This document shows, piece after piece, positions 46,601 to 54,800 of a stretch of DNA of 64,000 bases (the first letter of the stretch is position 1; every line of letters begins with the position of its first letter). Source of the DNA: Sanderia malayensis (lineage: Eukaryota > Cnidaria > Scyphozoa > Semaeostomeae > Pelagiidae); the NCBI GenBank assembly GCA_013076295.1, contig RQOL01000906.1, forward strand, positions 1,550,001 to 1,614,000, read 5' to 3'. The translations under genes were made by a program, and so were the position numbers. The notes under the pieces were generated by a model. The model was not told where the DNA came from. It searched no databases and was given only the letters and a program-made list of their open reading frames with translations.

Positions 46601-49202
46601 TAAGAAACTAAGAAACCCTGGTACCAAAATTTTGCATAGTTTCTTATAAAAAAAATGGGTGTAGCTACCTCTCTATAGCTGATAATGTTGGCAGAATGGC
46701 CTACCACAAGATTATGAAACTTAGTAGCTACAGTCGAGTCCCGCTATCTCGAACTCACGTGGAAACTGAAAATTTGTTCGACATATCGGGAGCTCGAGAT
46801 AACTGGAGTAAATTCACCCAAATGGAGAACCAGGGGAAATGGGAGTCTGTCCGAGATAGCGAGGTTCAACTGTATATTACAATCGAAGACGCAACAGTTG
46901 ACAGTGCAATGTGATATTATAATAACACACCGGTGCTGGGCTGGGTTTTATTGGTTTTGGCGGCTGAAACGAAAGCCTTTCAGGATAAAAAATGTTTCTA
47001 TTCTATACCACATTGGTTAAAATCGTTTCCAGGTAGATCAAAAATCCTTGCGGATTAATAGTTTGCGGCAACACAACGGATTTGTTGTAATACGGGGCTT
47101 GCATTTTTCAGTCGAAACGGTAATCAAAGTTATGAGTATTTTGCGATACATAATTATGATACTGCCGATCTTATCAGTGGAGGAGTTATGTGGCACTCGG
47201 TGGTAATGCGTTTGTGTTTAATTGAACGATGCTTTCGTGTGCTGGTTTTTTATGCATCAAACATGCAATTCATCATACGCAGTTGTTATGCATCATCAAA
47301 AAGGGGTCTCTTGGTGTGCCTCGTGTGTCGTGCATCCTGCATCGTGTGTCGTGCATCCTGTATCGTGTGTCGTGCATCTCGTGTTGGAATTTGTATCCCG
47401 CGTCTTGGTCGAGTCAACTTGCTGTGTTGTTCGCAGAATGTTGTCACGTTGACTACCAGCATGGCTCTTTGACCAAAAAAATCGTGTGAAAGAAGTTGTG
47501 ATTGTTTTGAATGCTTTATTGGTGTAGAAGTAAACTAACGGATTCGTGATCGACGATGTCTTGGCAAACATGCCTGATACCTGCAGTGCTATGCCGGGAA
47601 CGCGATTCAGCCCACCGATGACAACGCACAGAGACACCACTGCATAAGGAAGCCATGCGATGATAAATGCAGTTGTTATTGAAATGCACATTTTCATGCC
47701 GCTAGATTTTGCCGAACGATACTTTTTTGCTAATAGAGACTTTGTGCGCTGGTGAAACGATTGGCACGAGCTTTTCTTCTTCAATCGATAGACGATGCAA
47801 CCGAAACTCGTGATTATCACCGCGACTGGTAGTATGAAGCAGAAGAAGAACAATGAAAACAAGTAGCTCTTTCCTGCTTTCCCCTCGGCCGTCCATTCAA
47901 GAGAACACTGTTGGGCTATAAACGTGTAGTTGTTCCAGCCGATTAGTGGCGGTAGAGCCCAGATTAAAGCGTACAGCCAGCCGAGAACAGGCATTACATA
48001 AACTGATCGACCAACCCCAATTCCGCTCAGCGGACGACATACATTGTAGCAGATATCTACGGCCAGAAGTGAGACATGACATATTGAAGCAAGACCACTG
48101 AATGTGACAAAGAATGCTGATGCTTTGCACATAGCATCGGCGTGATTCAAATCTGCATAACTGTTTATGATTTCAAGTCCGTAACCAAGAGTGGATTTTA
48201 TCATATCTGATGATGCTAGTTGAAGCAAGAGTAGGCGTTTCACCCTCGTGCGACGATTCTGTTCTCTTCTGTGTCGAGGTTTGAATAGGAGTAATAGCAT
48301 GACACTGTTCAACGCAAGCGAGAAAAATGAAATAATGCCAAGCAAGATGTTGTATGTTGTACGTTCCATGTTCGTTGGTTCACTGTTGGAGACTTTGAGC
48401 ATTTTAGCAGGTATCTGGCAACTAGACCACCTTGAGTGATGTGAAACTGACCAGCCGTGGCCCTGCCAACTTTTGAAATTTTGATGTCGCAAGAAAAGCA
48501 GGCGTAGTCTAACTGGCAGATGGTATTACTTGTTGCCACTTAATAACGGCTATTTATTCACATTCGGTGTTTGTCAGCTATCGTAATTAATATTTCAAAG
48601 CCATTAATGAACTTTTGCGTCTAGTGGAAGCATAATCGTTACATTTATAATCGTTTGATATTTGGCGGTAGTTTCAAAATAAGAACCAATATATATACCA
48701 GAATAACCAGAATAATAGTATAACCAGAAGCTTTATTTTCATTAGGAAAAATTGATGTTAATATTTTACTATACAATATCTATCTATTCGGTCGTACAAA
48801 CAAACTACCATCCTCAGAATGAAGTAAATTCAAAATGAAAATGAAGCTTCTGGTTATACTATTCATTATTAAATTGATTGCCCGAATCGATATTTTTCAA
48901 AGAACAAATCCTCATTTAACTATGGAAAACCTTGATAATATATTTAACGTTAGAAGCGGCGCTCGTAAGATGGTCTTACAACTCATGGGATCTTGTTTAA
49001 GCCAACCTTTAACATCTGTAACATAACGTTATAACGTTAGTTCAAATGATTTCCAACTGATTGCGTAATCTATTTTTATCAACAGGTGATGGATGTAGAT
49101 ATGCCTGTTAACAAGGCTGAAGATGAGAAAGAAGAAGTGCCGGCTGTGAAGAAAGAAGAGCCGGAAGATATGATTGTCAATGAAATTCAGATGGATCAAT
49201 AA
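28601..49202 (+). CDS. AQR: Aquarius intron-binding spliceosomal helicase
   Basis: AQR is an SF1 RNA helicase of the spliceosomal intron-binding complex. I read 51 exons totalling 4,251 nt, or 1,416 residues (human 1,485). Exons run from 28601-28672 ([13 protein letters not shown]) through 35704-35763, then 39353-39462, to the last at 49086-49202 (acidic tail ending EIQMDQ). Residues ~1-400 form the ARM-like N-domain; the middle has [19 protein letters not shown]. Helicase motifs: Walker A GPPGTGKT (40419-40529), motif II MEEAAQ (43127-43198), GDHHQLPP (43574-43830), [12 protein letters not shown] and [13 protein letters not shown] (45069-45266). The tail after ~1,350 is shorter than in vertebrates. 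The intron after exon 45 uses a GC donor. Introns host two tRNAs, SCD and an opsin. Confidence 0.96.
31334..31415 (+). tRNA. tRNA-Ser (GCT anticodon)
   Basis: An 82-base sequence GACGAGGTGGCCGAGTGG... ending TCCTCGTC pairs GACGAGG with CCTCGTC in the acceptor stem. It has TGGCCGAGTGG (A box), GGTTCGAATCC (B box), the long variable arm of a serine tRNA and anticodon GCT at 31367-31369 in the loop CTGCTAA. It decodes AGC/AGU. It lies in the AQR intron between exons 11 and 12, same strand. Confidence 0.97.
31419..31490 (+). tRNA. tRNA-Gln (CTG anticodon)
   Basis: A 72-base sequence starts GGTCCTATGGTGTAATGG and ends GGTAGGACC plus discriminator T. The acceptor stem GGTCCTA pairs with TAGGACC. 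The B box is GAGTTCAAATC, and the anticodon is CTG at 31452-31454. Only three bases separate it from the upstream tRNA-Ser, so the two may be transcribed as one dicistronic precursor. Confidence 0.97.
35920..38021 (-). CDS. SCD: Stearoyl-CoA (delta-9 acyl-CoA) desaturase, nested in an AQR intron
   Basis: A membrane di-iron enzyme of the ER that places a double bond at C9 of stearoyl/palmitoyl-CoA, working with cytochrome b5. Three exons: 38021-37796, 37069-36775 and 36352-35920. They sum to 954 nt, or 317 residues. It starts [11 protein letters not shown] with a basic cytosolic head ([13 protein letters not shown]). All eight-histidine landmarks are present: HRLWSH across exons 1/2, [17 protein letters not shown] in exon 2, and [14 protein letters not shown] in exon 3. 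Membrane pairs lie at ~50-95 and in [16 protein letters not shown] to ALRYVLGLN. The whole gene lies antisense within the 3.6-kb AQR intron between exons 28 and 29. It is shorter at the N-terminus than human SCD (359). Confidence 0.96.
36532..36728. mobile_element. MITE, GCGCTTATTAGAGG family, TA-flanked, in SCD intron 2
   Basis: It starts CCGTATTTCCTCTATTTAGC and ends GCTTAATAGAGGAAATACGG, nearly perfect inverted ends. TA flanks both sides (36530-36531 and 36729-36730). The interior consists of repeated AATAAGCGCCC and TTAACCGCCC blocks. Confidence 0.92.
37374..37470. repeat. Long near-perfect hairpin in SCD intron 1
   Basis: A 35-base left arm (37374-37408, starting ATTTTTGAAATTACGTCATC) is the reverse complement of the right arm at 37436-37470, with only about two mismatches. 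A 27-base loop separates them. It could be a foldback element or a transcribed small-RNA hairpin; the sequence alone does not decide. Confidence 0.85.
38799..39147. mobile_element. MITE with TTTCGCG terminal repeats, TA-flanked, in AQR intron 28
   Basis: A 349-base element starts CTTTAATCGGAGAAACTTTC and ends with the reverse complement GAAAGTTTCTCCGATTAAAG. The inverted ends extend about 40 bases. TA flanks both sides (38797-38798, 39148-39149), as for Tc1/mariner-type insertion. The inside is rich in GCGAAAGTTTATT repeats and has no coding frame. It lies between the SCD start and AQR exon 29. Confidence 0.92.
41003..41268. mobile_element. Inverted-repeat element in AQR intron 35
   Basis: It begins ATAGGGGACAAACGTCCCTG and ends with TCCCAGGACTTTTGCCCCCT plus AT. 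The ends are imperfect inverted repeats of about 27 bases. The interior has a G homopolymer near 41205 and no coding frame that persists. No target duplication is certain. Confidence 0.65.
41318..41420. repeat. ~31-bp minisatellite in AQR intron 35
   Basis: Four rows of GAATCATTTA/TTTTTATCA/AGTAGAATT follow each other with small changes. They lie just upstream of AQR exon 36. Confidence 0.8.
43966..44330. repeat. Minisatellite (~36-bp unit) filling the GC-AG intron of AQR
   Basis: Copies of TCTATCTTGCTACACACCAA followed by GCGTAGTTCC, GGGCTAGTTAC or related ends repeat about ten times. The array begins some 25 bases after the GC donor at 43941 and ends just before the AG at 44356-44357. Confidence 0.85.
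46393..46659. repeat. Inverted-repeat element in AQR intron 50
   Basis: The left end CCCTTTATAAGAAACCATAG matches the reverse complement of the right end, which contains CATAGTTTCTTATAAA. In between, TAAGAAACTT recurs and GTACCTTAATTAGGTAC forms a palindrome. Related TAAGAAACTT and AAGTTTCTTA blocks also lie at 45690-45730. This may be another non-autonomous element; I cannot show a target duplication. Confidence 0.55.
46731..46872. mobile_element. Pogo/Tigger-like MITE, TA-flanked
   Basis: A 142-base element starts CAGTCGAGTCCCGCTATCTC and ends GAGATAGCGAGGTTCAACTG, an imperfect inverted repeat. TA flanks both sides (46729-46730, 46873-46874). The end pattern CAGT-GA-C-CGCTATCTCG resembles pogo-group Tc1/mariner ends known to me. 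A lone similar end (CAGTGGAGTCTCC) lies at about 44571 in another AQR intron. Confidence 0.88.
47296..48402 (-). CDS. Opsin (retinal-binding class A GPCR), intronless, nested in the last AQR intron
   Basis: One exon, 368 residues from the ATG at 48402. Seven membrane helices carry the class A marks: N in LALNSVML, D in LASSDM, Cys before helix 3, W with PPLIGW in helix 4, P in FILPVAV, WLPYA in helix 6 and NPLVY in helix 7. [20 protein letters not shown] holds the retinal-binding Lys at the rhodopsin-296 position, which marks it as an opsin. Three things are odd. The E/DRY triplet is DIC, so the Arg is lost. The positions of Glu113, Glu181 and residue 292 hold Ser, Thr/Ile and Gly. The tail has three CTTHDxG-type heptads. 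It lies antisense within AQR intron 50. The class looks cnidarian; the subgroup is uncertain. Confidence 0.9.
   Translation of the reverse strand: MLKVSNSEPTNMERTTYNILLGIISFFSLALNSVMLLLLFKPRHRREQNRRTRVKRLLLLQLASSDMIKSTLGYGLEIINSYADLNHADAMCKASAFFVTFSGLASICHVSLLAVDICYNVCRPLSGIGVGRSVYVMPVLGWLYALIWALPPLIGWNNYTFIAQQCSLEWTAEGKAGKSYLFSLFFFCFILPVAVIITSFGCIVYRLKKKSSCQSFHQRTKSLLAKKYRSAKSSGMKMCISITTAFIIAWLPYAVVSLCVVIGGLNRVPGIALQVSGMFAKTSSITNPLVYFYTNKAFKTITTSFTRFFWSKSHAGSQRDNILRTTQQVDSTKTRDTNSNTRCTTHDTGCTTHDAGCTTHEAHQETPF
47317..47385 (-). repeat. 21-bp in-frame tandem repeat in the opsin tail
   Basis: Three copies of a 21-base unit (plus-strand core CGTGTGTCGTGCATC) encode [14 protein letters not shown] and CTTHEAH near the C-terminus. 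The period is a multiple of three, so copy number can change without breaking the frame. Confidence 0.85.
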
Positions 49203-49726
49203 GATGCACACCAGTTGGTACAATTTACTGGTAGCATTATTACCTGTGAATTGTGAGATTGCCATCATACCACTCAATCTTATTGATATCTTTTTTGCTA
49301 ATGAACACAAAACTGGTAACACAAGATAACAAGCATCTACTGCATCATGACTTTCGCAAACTCCTTTTGTTCAGATAAATATTTTTTTTAATTATGCAAA
49401 TGTCTTTGTCACAAAAACAAACAAAAACTGTAGGTTAAAAGATTTCCAGTAGAGAACTGCGCATATTAAAGCTCCTCAAGCATGTTTTTTTTAATTTATA
49501 AACCATAGTTGAGATATGAATAGCTGGGAAAACTCAACAATGATATTTTCAAGTAAAATTCCTTTACAACCAATTGGGGATTAATTTAGAATGGTCTTAA
49601 CATTATTTAAAATGCTAGAATTTATTGGAGAACAGCATATTAATTCAAAGAAAAGACCTTTTAAAAATGCTAGAATTCATTGAAAAACAGCTTATTAATC
49701 CTAAGAAAAGACTTGTTTTAATTATA
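49203..49726. other. 3' region shared by AQR and MESD
   Basis: AT-rich spacer between converging stop codons. It presumably holds both 3' UTRs. AAAAGACTT/AAAAGACCTT blocks at 49647-49715 form a short direct repeat (AATGCTAGAATT at 49609 and 49667). No gene is seen. Confidence 0.45.
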
Positions 49727-50525
49727 TCATAATTCAGTTTTAGATTTAGGTTTGCTTTTGGTATCTTGAGCAGCTGCCCCTGCACATGGAAATTGTCTGT
49801 TTTCCAGGTCAACACTGATACAGTTTGTTTGTGTAATGAGATAATCTTTAACATCCCAAGCTTTGCTTCCATCATCCAAACTAAACAACACCCTGTTTTT
49901 CCCAACTACATATCTGCAATAAAAAAAATTAGTTCATGAACTTTTTAAGTTTAAAATAGCAGGTTATGTTGATGTTCAGACCACTCTGTACAAAATATGA
50001 ACGTGGTAAACAGAACCTTTGCAACTGGATTTGTGCATTGTGTAAACTTTGCTGCCAAAGTGATGAGATCTGTTCTGTTTGCTTTTCACTTGGGTTTCCA
50101 GCGACAGTAACAAACATCATCATTGGTTTTCCTTTCTTTGCCAGTTTGATCATCCCCTCTGGGTCCTTTGCCATCTTTTGGGGGTCAAATTGAACTTTTG
50201 GTTGCGATTTGGTACGTGGATCATCGTCATCTGTTGGGTCGTATTCATCATCATTTTCCTTCAAAATAACAGCATCATTTTATTTGATAAGGTTAAGAAA
50301 AGAAGGTTTATTCTGCTCAAACAAACTGGCCTGGCATCCTTGGTGACTTACATTCCATTGATCGAGAAGGTCGTATATATCCTTTTCTGAATAGTCCTTC
50401 ACATCCTTTTTAATTTGTTTTGCTTTAATCTTATTATTTGCATTATCTCCAAAAGATAAGTGAACATTTGCTAATAAATTTAATAAAAGCAATAAAGTCA
50501 AAACAAAAATATTGAAAGCCATCAT
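49727..50525 (-). CDS. MESD: LRP-receptor chaperone MESD (Boca)
   Basis: MESD is an ER-resident chaperone that folds beta-propeller/EGF modules of LDL-receptor-family proteins such as LRP5/6, and so supports Wnt reception. Three exons: 50525-50352, 50258-50017 and 49913-49727. They sum to 603 nt, or 200 residues. A signal peptide (MAFNIFVLTLLLLLNLLANV) leads. KKDVKDYSEKDIYDLLDQW is the MESD N-motif. The core domain holds KKGKPMMMFVTVAGNPSEKQ, SSLWQQSLHNA, VGKNRVLFSLDDGSKAWDVK and DYLITQ. The C-terminus is Lys-rich (KSKPKSKTEL); TEL may act as a weak relative of an ER retrieval signal, shorter than the vertebrate REDL. An in-frame ATG at 50645 would add 40 residues before the signal peptide, so I prefer 50525. 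Confidence 0.94.
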
Positions 50526-51821
50526 TGCAAGCCAGATACCAGATGGAGGGTGATGAACAATATCAACCGTCAAAAGCAGTAAAAAAGTTCCTTCGAGTAT
50601 TTTACGACCATGCGTTTCGTGAAAACAATATTCCCATTTCCACATTTAATTTAGCAGGTCTGTAATTGGTTTAATCAAGGTTTTCATTTTATCTTGGCTT
50701 TATATGGACTTGATATCTGAGTCTATACATAAATTTGCAAAAATGCTGACATTTATCGTTACATTTGTAAATATTGCAGGGTATTTTTCTGACATACATA
50801 CATCTGATACTGACATGATGAACTTTGCTGATTAATGCCTTGTGAACCAGGGTTGCCAGATTGTCTCGGAAGGAGCAGGCCAAACCAGCTTCAAAAAGAG
50901 GCCAAAATGGTCAAAAAGAGGCCAAACTAAATTGACGTCATAAAATGTCGCTGTGCGCATGCGTAGATGTATATTTAGGAAAGCACTTGAACCCCGAGAG
51001 CCGAAAATAACTGAACTATTATAAGCGATAAACAAGGAAAAATTCGAAAGTTAAGAATTTCAAGATAATCGAGAAAACAGGCCAAAAAAGGCCAAATTTT
51101 AGTGTCAGGCCAAATGCTATTTTTTCAGGCAAATCAACATGAAAAGAGGCCAAAATCGAGCAATTTGGCCTTAAAAAGGCCAATATGGCAACCCTGTTGT
51201 GAACCTCCTCGTCCCGATGAATTGATGGGGGCCGGCGAGGGGGCGTTATAAATGGAGGATCAAGCGATCAGAGTGACTCATTCACTTATCGCCCCTGGAG
51301 ATGGATCAAAACAATTGCGATTCAAATCAGCCAATCAGGTTGCATCATTTGTGTCTCACTTTCATGTTGAAAGCGTCTTTTTCGAAAAAATGGACAAAGG
51401 TTTTACAAATTGTGGTGGAAGGCAGCAGCCAACAAGCATAGTAATTCGATAGTATCGTCATATACAATATTAAAGGCCATAATGGACAATGGAATATGGT
51501 CTTGAATGCCTATTGCCAAGAATACTAGACTAAAATGGAGTTTTTGGTTTACCTGAACAGCAAATGACGTTACTTGTCGAATTGGCCTAAGTTGTTTACT
51601 CACGCACAACTCACTTGAGGAATTTTCAAATGTGAATGTTCTTCCTGGATAACAACTGTCTTATTGCAGATAATTATATAAATATATGTGCATTTAAATT
51701 GTAGTATCTTTGCATCGCATGGAGTTAATTTTTGACTATAACAATTTTAGTTAATTTCAGCAACGCATTTAGAAGAGAGCAATTTAATTTTTGAAGACCA
51801 CTTCAATTGAGCAATCTAATA
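50526..51821. promoter_or_regulatory. Divergent region between MESD and USH2A
   Basis: Both promoters must lie here, with a 349-base hAT-type MITE in the middle. TATAAATGGAG at about 51249 resembles a TATA box but is 570 bases from the USH2A ATG. No further gene is supported. Confidence 0.45.
50848..51196. mobile_element. hAT-type MITE with perfect 8-bp target duplication
   Basis: It begins CAGGGTTGCCAGATTGTCTC and ends GGCCAATATGGCAACCCTG, so the ends are inverted repeats of about 15 bases. The flanks are an exact 8-base duplication, TTGTGAAC, at 50840-50847 and 51197-51204. An 8-base duplication is the mark of hAT transposition. The interior repeats AGGCCAAA many times on both arms and encodes nothing. 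Confidence 0.95.
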
Positions 51822-54800
51822 ATGGAGACCTTCGTCGTTTACTTAACAAAACATTTGACACTATTTCTGCTCATGACTACGATTATTTCATTGGATAGAC
51901 AATCTACAGTTGCTTTGAAGGGACTGTATCCTAAACCCAGTTTTTTATCCAACCTTAAGCCCGTCAAAGCATCCTCAACATGTGGCTTACAGAACAGTTT
52001 AATGAAATACTGCATGTCGTCCGCTGACAACGCTTCTCTGACAACATGCACCGAACTTGATTGTTTGCTGGATTGCTGTCCCACATGTGGAAAGGCACCA
52101 CCTGCAAGTACAGATTTGCTCAGTGGAAGTGCAGTTTCTGTCTCGCAAAGTAGCGATGTCAGACCTGGTAGTCCTGTTAGTGCCCACTCGAAATCCTTCA
52201 ACAGTGGATCTTTGATTACCTTTTCTAACTTGGCAGCTGCAAATATTAAAGAACTTGGTTTGTCTTTTACTGCCTGGGTGAAGCAGCAAGCTGGAAATAC
52301 TGGGTAAGTACACATAGCTGTGTCTTGTCTCTTCATCTACAGAATCAAATGAGATAGCCATGATGTAGCAGATTATGACACTTGCAGGCTCCACTTGATT
52401 ATCTTCTCATTTCATCATCATCTTTTCAGAGCACTGATATCCAAAGGAAGTTATTATACATTAATTATAAAGCAGTTTGACTTGGAATTCATATACACCA
52501 CAAAGGATGCACCAAGTGTCATTAGAAAAGCAGAAATAAGAAATGTTAACACTGTGCAGGGGAAATGGCAACATGTGGCACTTACTATATACGACAGACG
52601 TCTTTCTGTGTTTACAAATGGCCAGATTCAGCGAACAATTGTATTAGACGGAGTTTTGAATGATGCTAGCTTGAATTGTGGCATTGGACAAAACAATACT
52701 GGTATGAACATGAATGCTATTTGTCAAATGTCCTCATGCATCCACTGTTTTAAAACTAATCTTTGTTTCCTTTGTGATACATCTGCATGTCAGCTTTATT
52801 GGCATCAATCTAATCAGTATGAATATTTGTTTTGTTCTTTTTCAAGGTGGAAACCAGTTTCGTGGTCTTATTCAAGATGCAAAATACTTTACAAGAGCCC
52901 TTTCTAACAGGTTTGTATTTGCCAATACCTGTAAGACCTGTTTCTATTGTGTTTTTGCTTATTCTGTATAAATGAATACAGCACCATTACTTTTATTTAG
53001 AGGAAATAGCTTTAGAATTGTATATATACGCATAAATGTATAATTGTTTCTGTACATTTTTTCTAGGGAAGTGATTGAAGCTATGAATGGTACATTGCCT
53101 GCAGTGTATGGTTACAGTTATTGCCGCTGTCCTCCATCACATCCCCGTCTGTCATTGAAAAATCCATTCTTTTGCATTGAGAATGGAGTTACTTCTGTGG
53201 ACAAAAATCTCAGAAGGCTCAGATCTACCTCGCACCCGGCAGAATATCTCGTAGATGAAGCTATTGTCAATTTCTGGGTATCAAAGATAGTTGAAAATGC
53301 TACTATTGAAGTTGACCTTGTATATCACAACTTGCAGGTTTGTGAATTGAAAATTGTTCTTTCTATCAATAATTTAATCTGATCTAAATACAAAGGAATC
53401 TTCATTAATGCAATGGGGTACATTTGATATTTTACGTCAGCTCTTTCACTCTAACTCTCATAGAAATATTTTTTTATTCATATTTTTAACCATATAACTA
53501 TCATTCCAAGACTCTATCAAGTAACACTTTTGGTAGGGTAGCATTTTGTATCGAGCCTCTTAGTTACCCATGTAATTTACGTTTTTCAGATCTACTATGT
53601 TCAGATAATGTTTTACGGTCCTCCGGCTAAGGGGATCAAGATCGAGAGGTCACGTGATGGTGGTAGGACGTACACACCTTGGCAGTACTACGCTCAAGAC
53701 TGTCCGTCGATGTTCGGTTTGGCTAATAACGGACAGCTGACTGCACCAGACTCAGTGAACTGTCTTCAAATAGTCGGGTAACGCGTTTTCTTTGTCAAAA
53801 ACCCTGCTTTTGTGGGGGAGTTCGAGAGCGATTTTAAACCATCCCTTTGGCTGTTGATTCTGTCGAGTGCCATTATCAAAAGCTTAAGGGCTTTGAAGCA
53901 AAGTCGAAAAACCTTTCTTGAATTTTGAATTTATTTTATCGCTAATACTGAACATCACACAGCATATTGCTTAAGTAATCCCTCAAATGCTGTTCAAATT
54001 TTCTCATTAAACCAATCATCAATTCTGCCATGAAACACTTCAAGAAGCAAGATGTTTAGCTGTTTGTGCAAAGATAGGTTTGTTGTAAGAAGGTTGTATT
54101 TTTTTATGTTGCTTTATCGTCTTTCCTTGCAGTCCTGTTAAACCAGACTTTGAACCGTTTTCCTTCCAAACCAACGAGGCTGGTCCTTTGGGCACGCCTC
54201 AACGACCGATCGGTGAAGCTGGCTGCTCTGATTTTCATTGTTCGCCAAAGCTACTTGAGTTCGTGAAAGCTACGAATGTGCGAGTTAGTTTTTATCAACA
54301 CATGCTCGTCAGAAATCCCGCCCATCAGTATTCTGGTGTGAGGAAATTCCTGGTCGCTGGAACGTAAGTTTTCTTGGCATTGTTTAGTGTTTTGATGTAT
54401 GCAGTAACCTTTTTTATTGAATATTAAATGGAAAGTTACATAGATTTGTAAAGCATTCGAAATTATTGTCGTATCCCAGAAGTTTTGGCAACTATTGTAT
54501 TTTAACCAGAAAATACTCCATTATAGTGCAATGTATGTTGCTAAATGTGCTGCAACCTGATTTCTTTTAGATGTGATTGCTACGGGCATTCCGACGTGCC
54601 TTGCACGATGTATGGTTCAAATAGCACTCATAATGCCTCTTACACATGCACATGCGATGCAAGAACGTTCACCGAAGGACCACAGGTATAACTGGCACAT
54701 TTATAAACTCTAACTGTTATGCTACCATTTGCTTTGGTAGCATAATACACCTAGAAACCCATGCATTGATTTAATATTGCAAGTTTAATATTGTTTTGCA

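Noticed and set aside
50526..50645. Longer MESD start at 50645 (MWKWEYCFHE)
   Set aside because: It would put 40 polar residues before the signal peptide, which an ER chaperone should not have; kept only as an alternative.
51252..51452. Plus-strand open frame of 66 codons starting MEDQAIRVTHSL, close to a TATAAA
   Set aside because: No similarity I recognise, no splice donor that joins it in frame to usherin, and the usherin signal peptide starts cleanly at 51822. It may be leader sequence.
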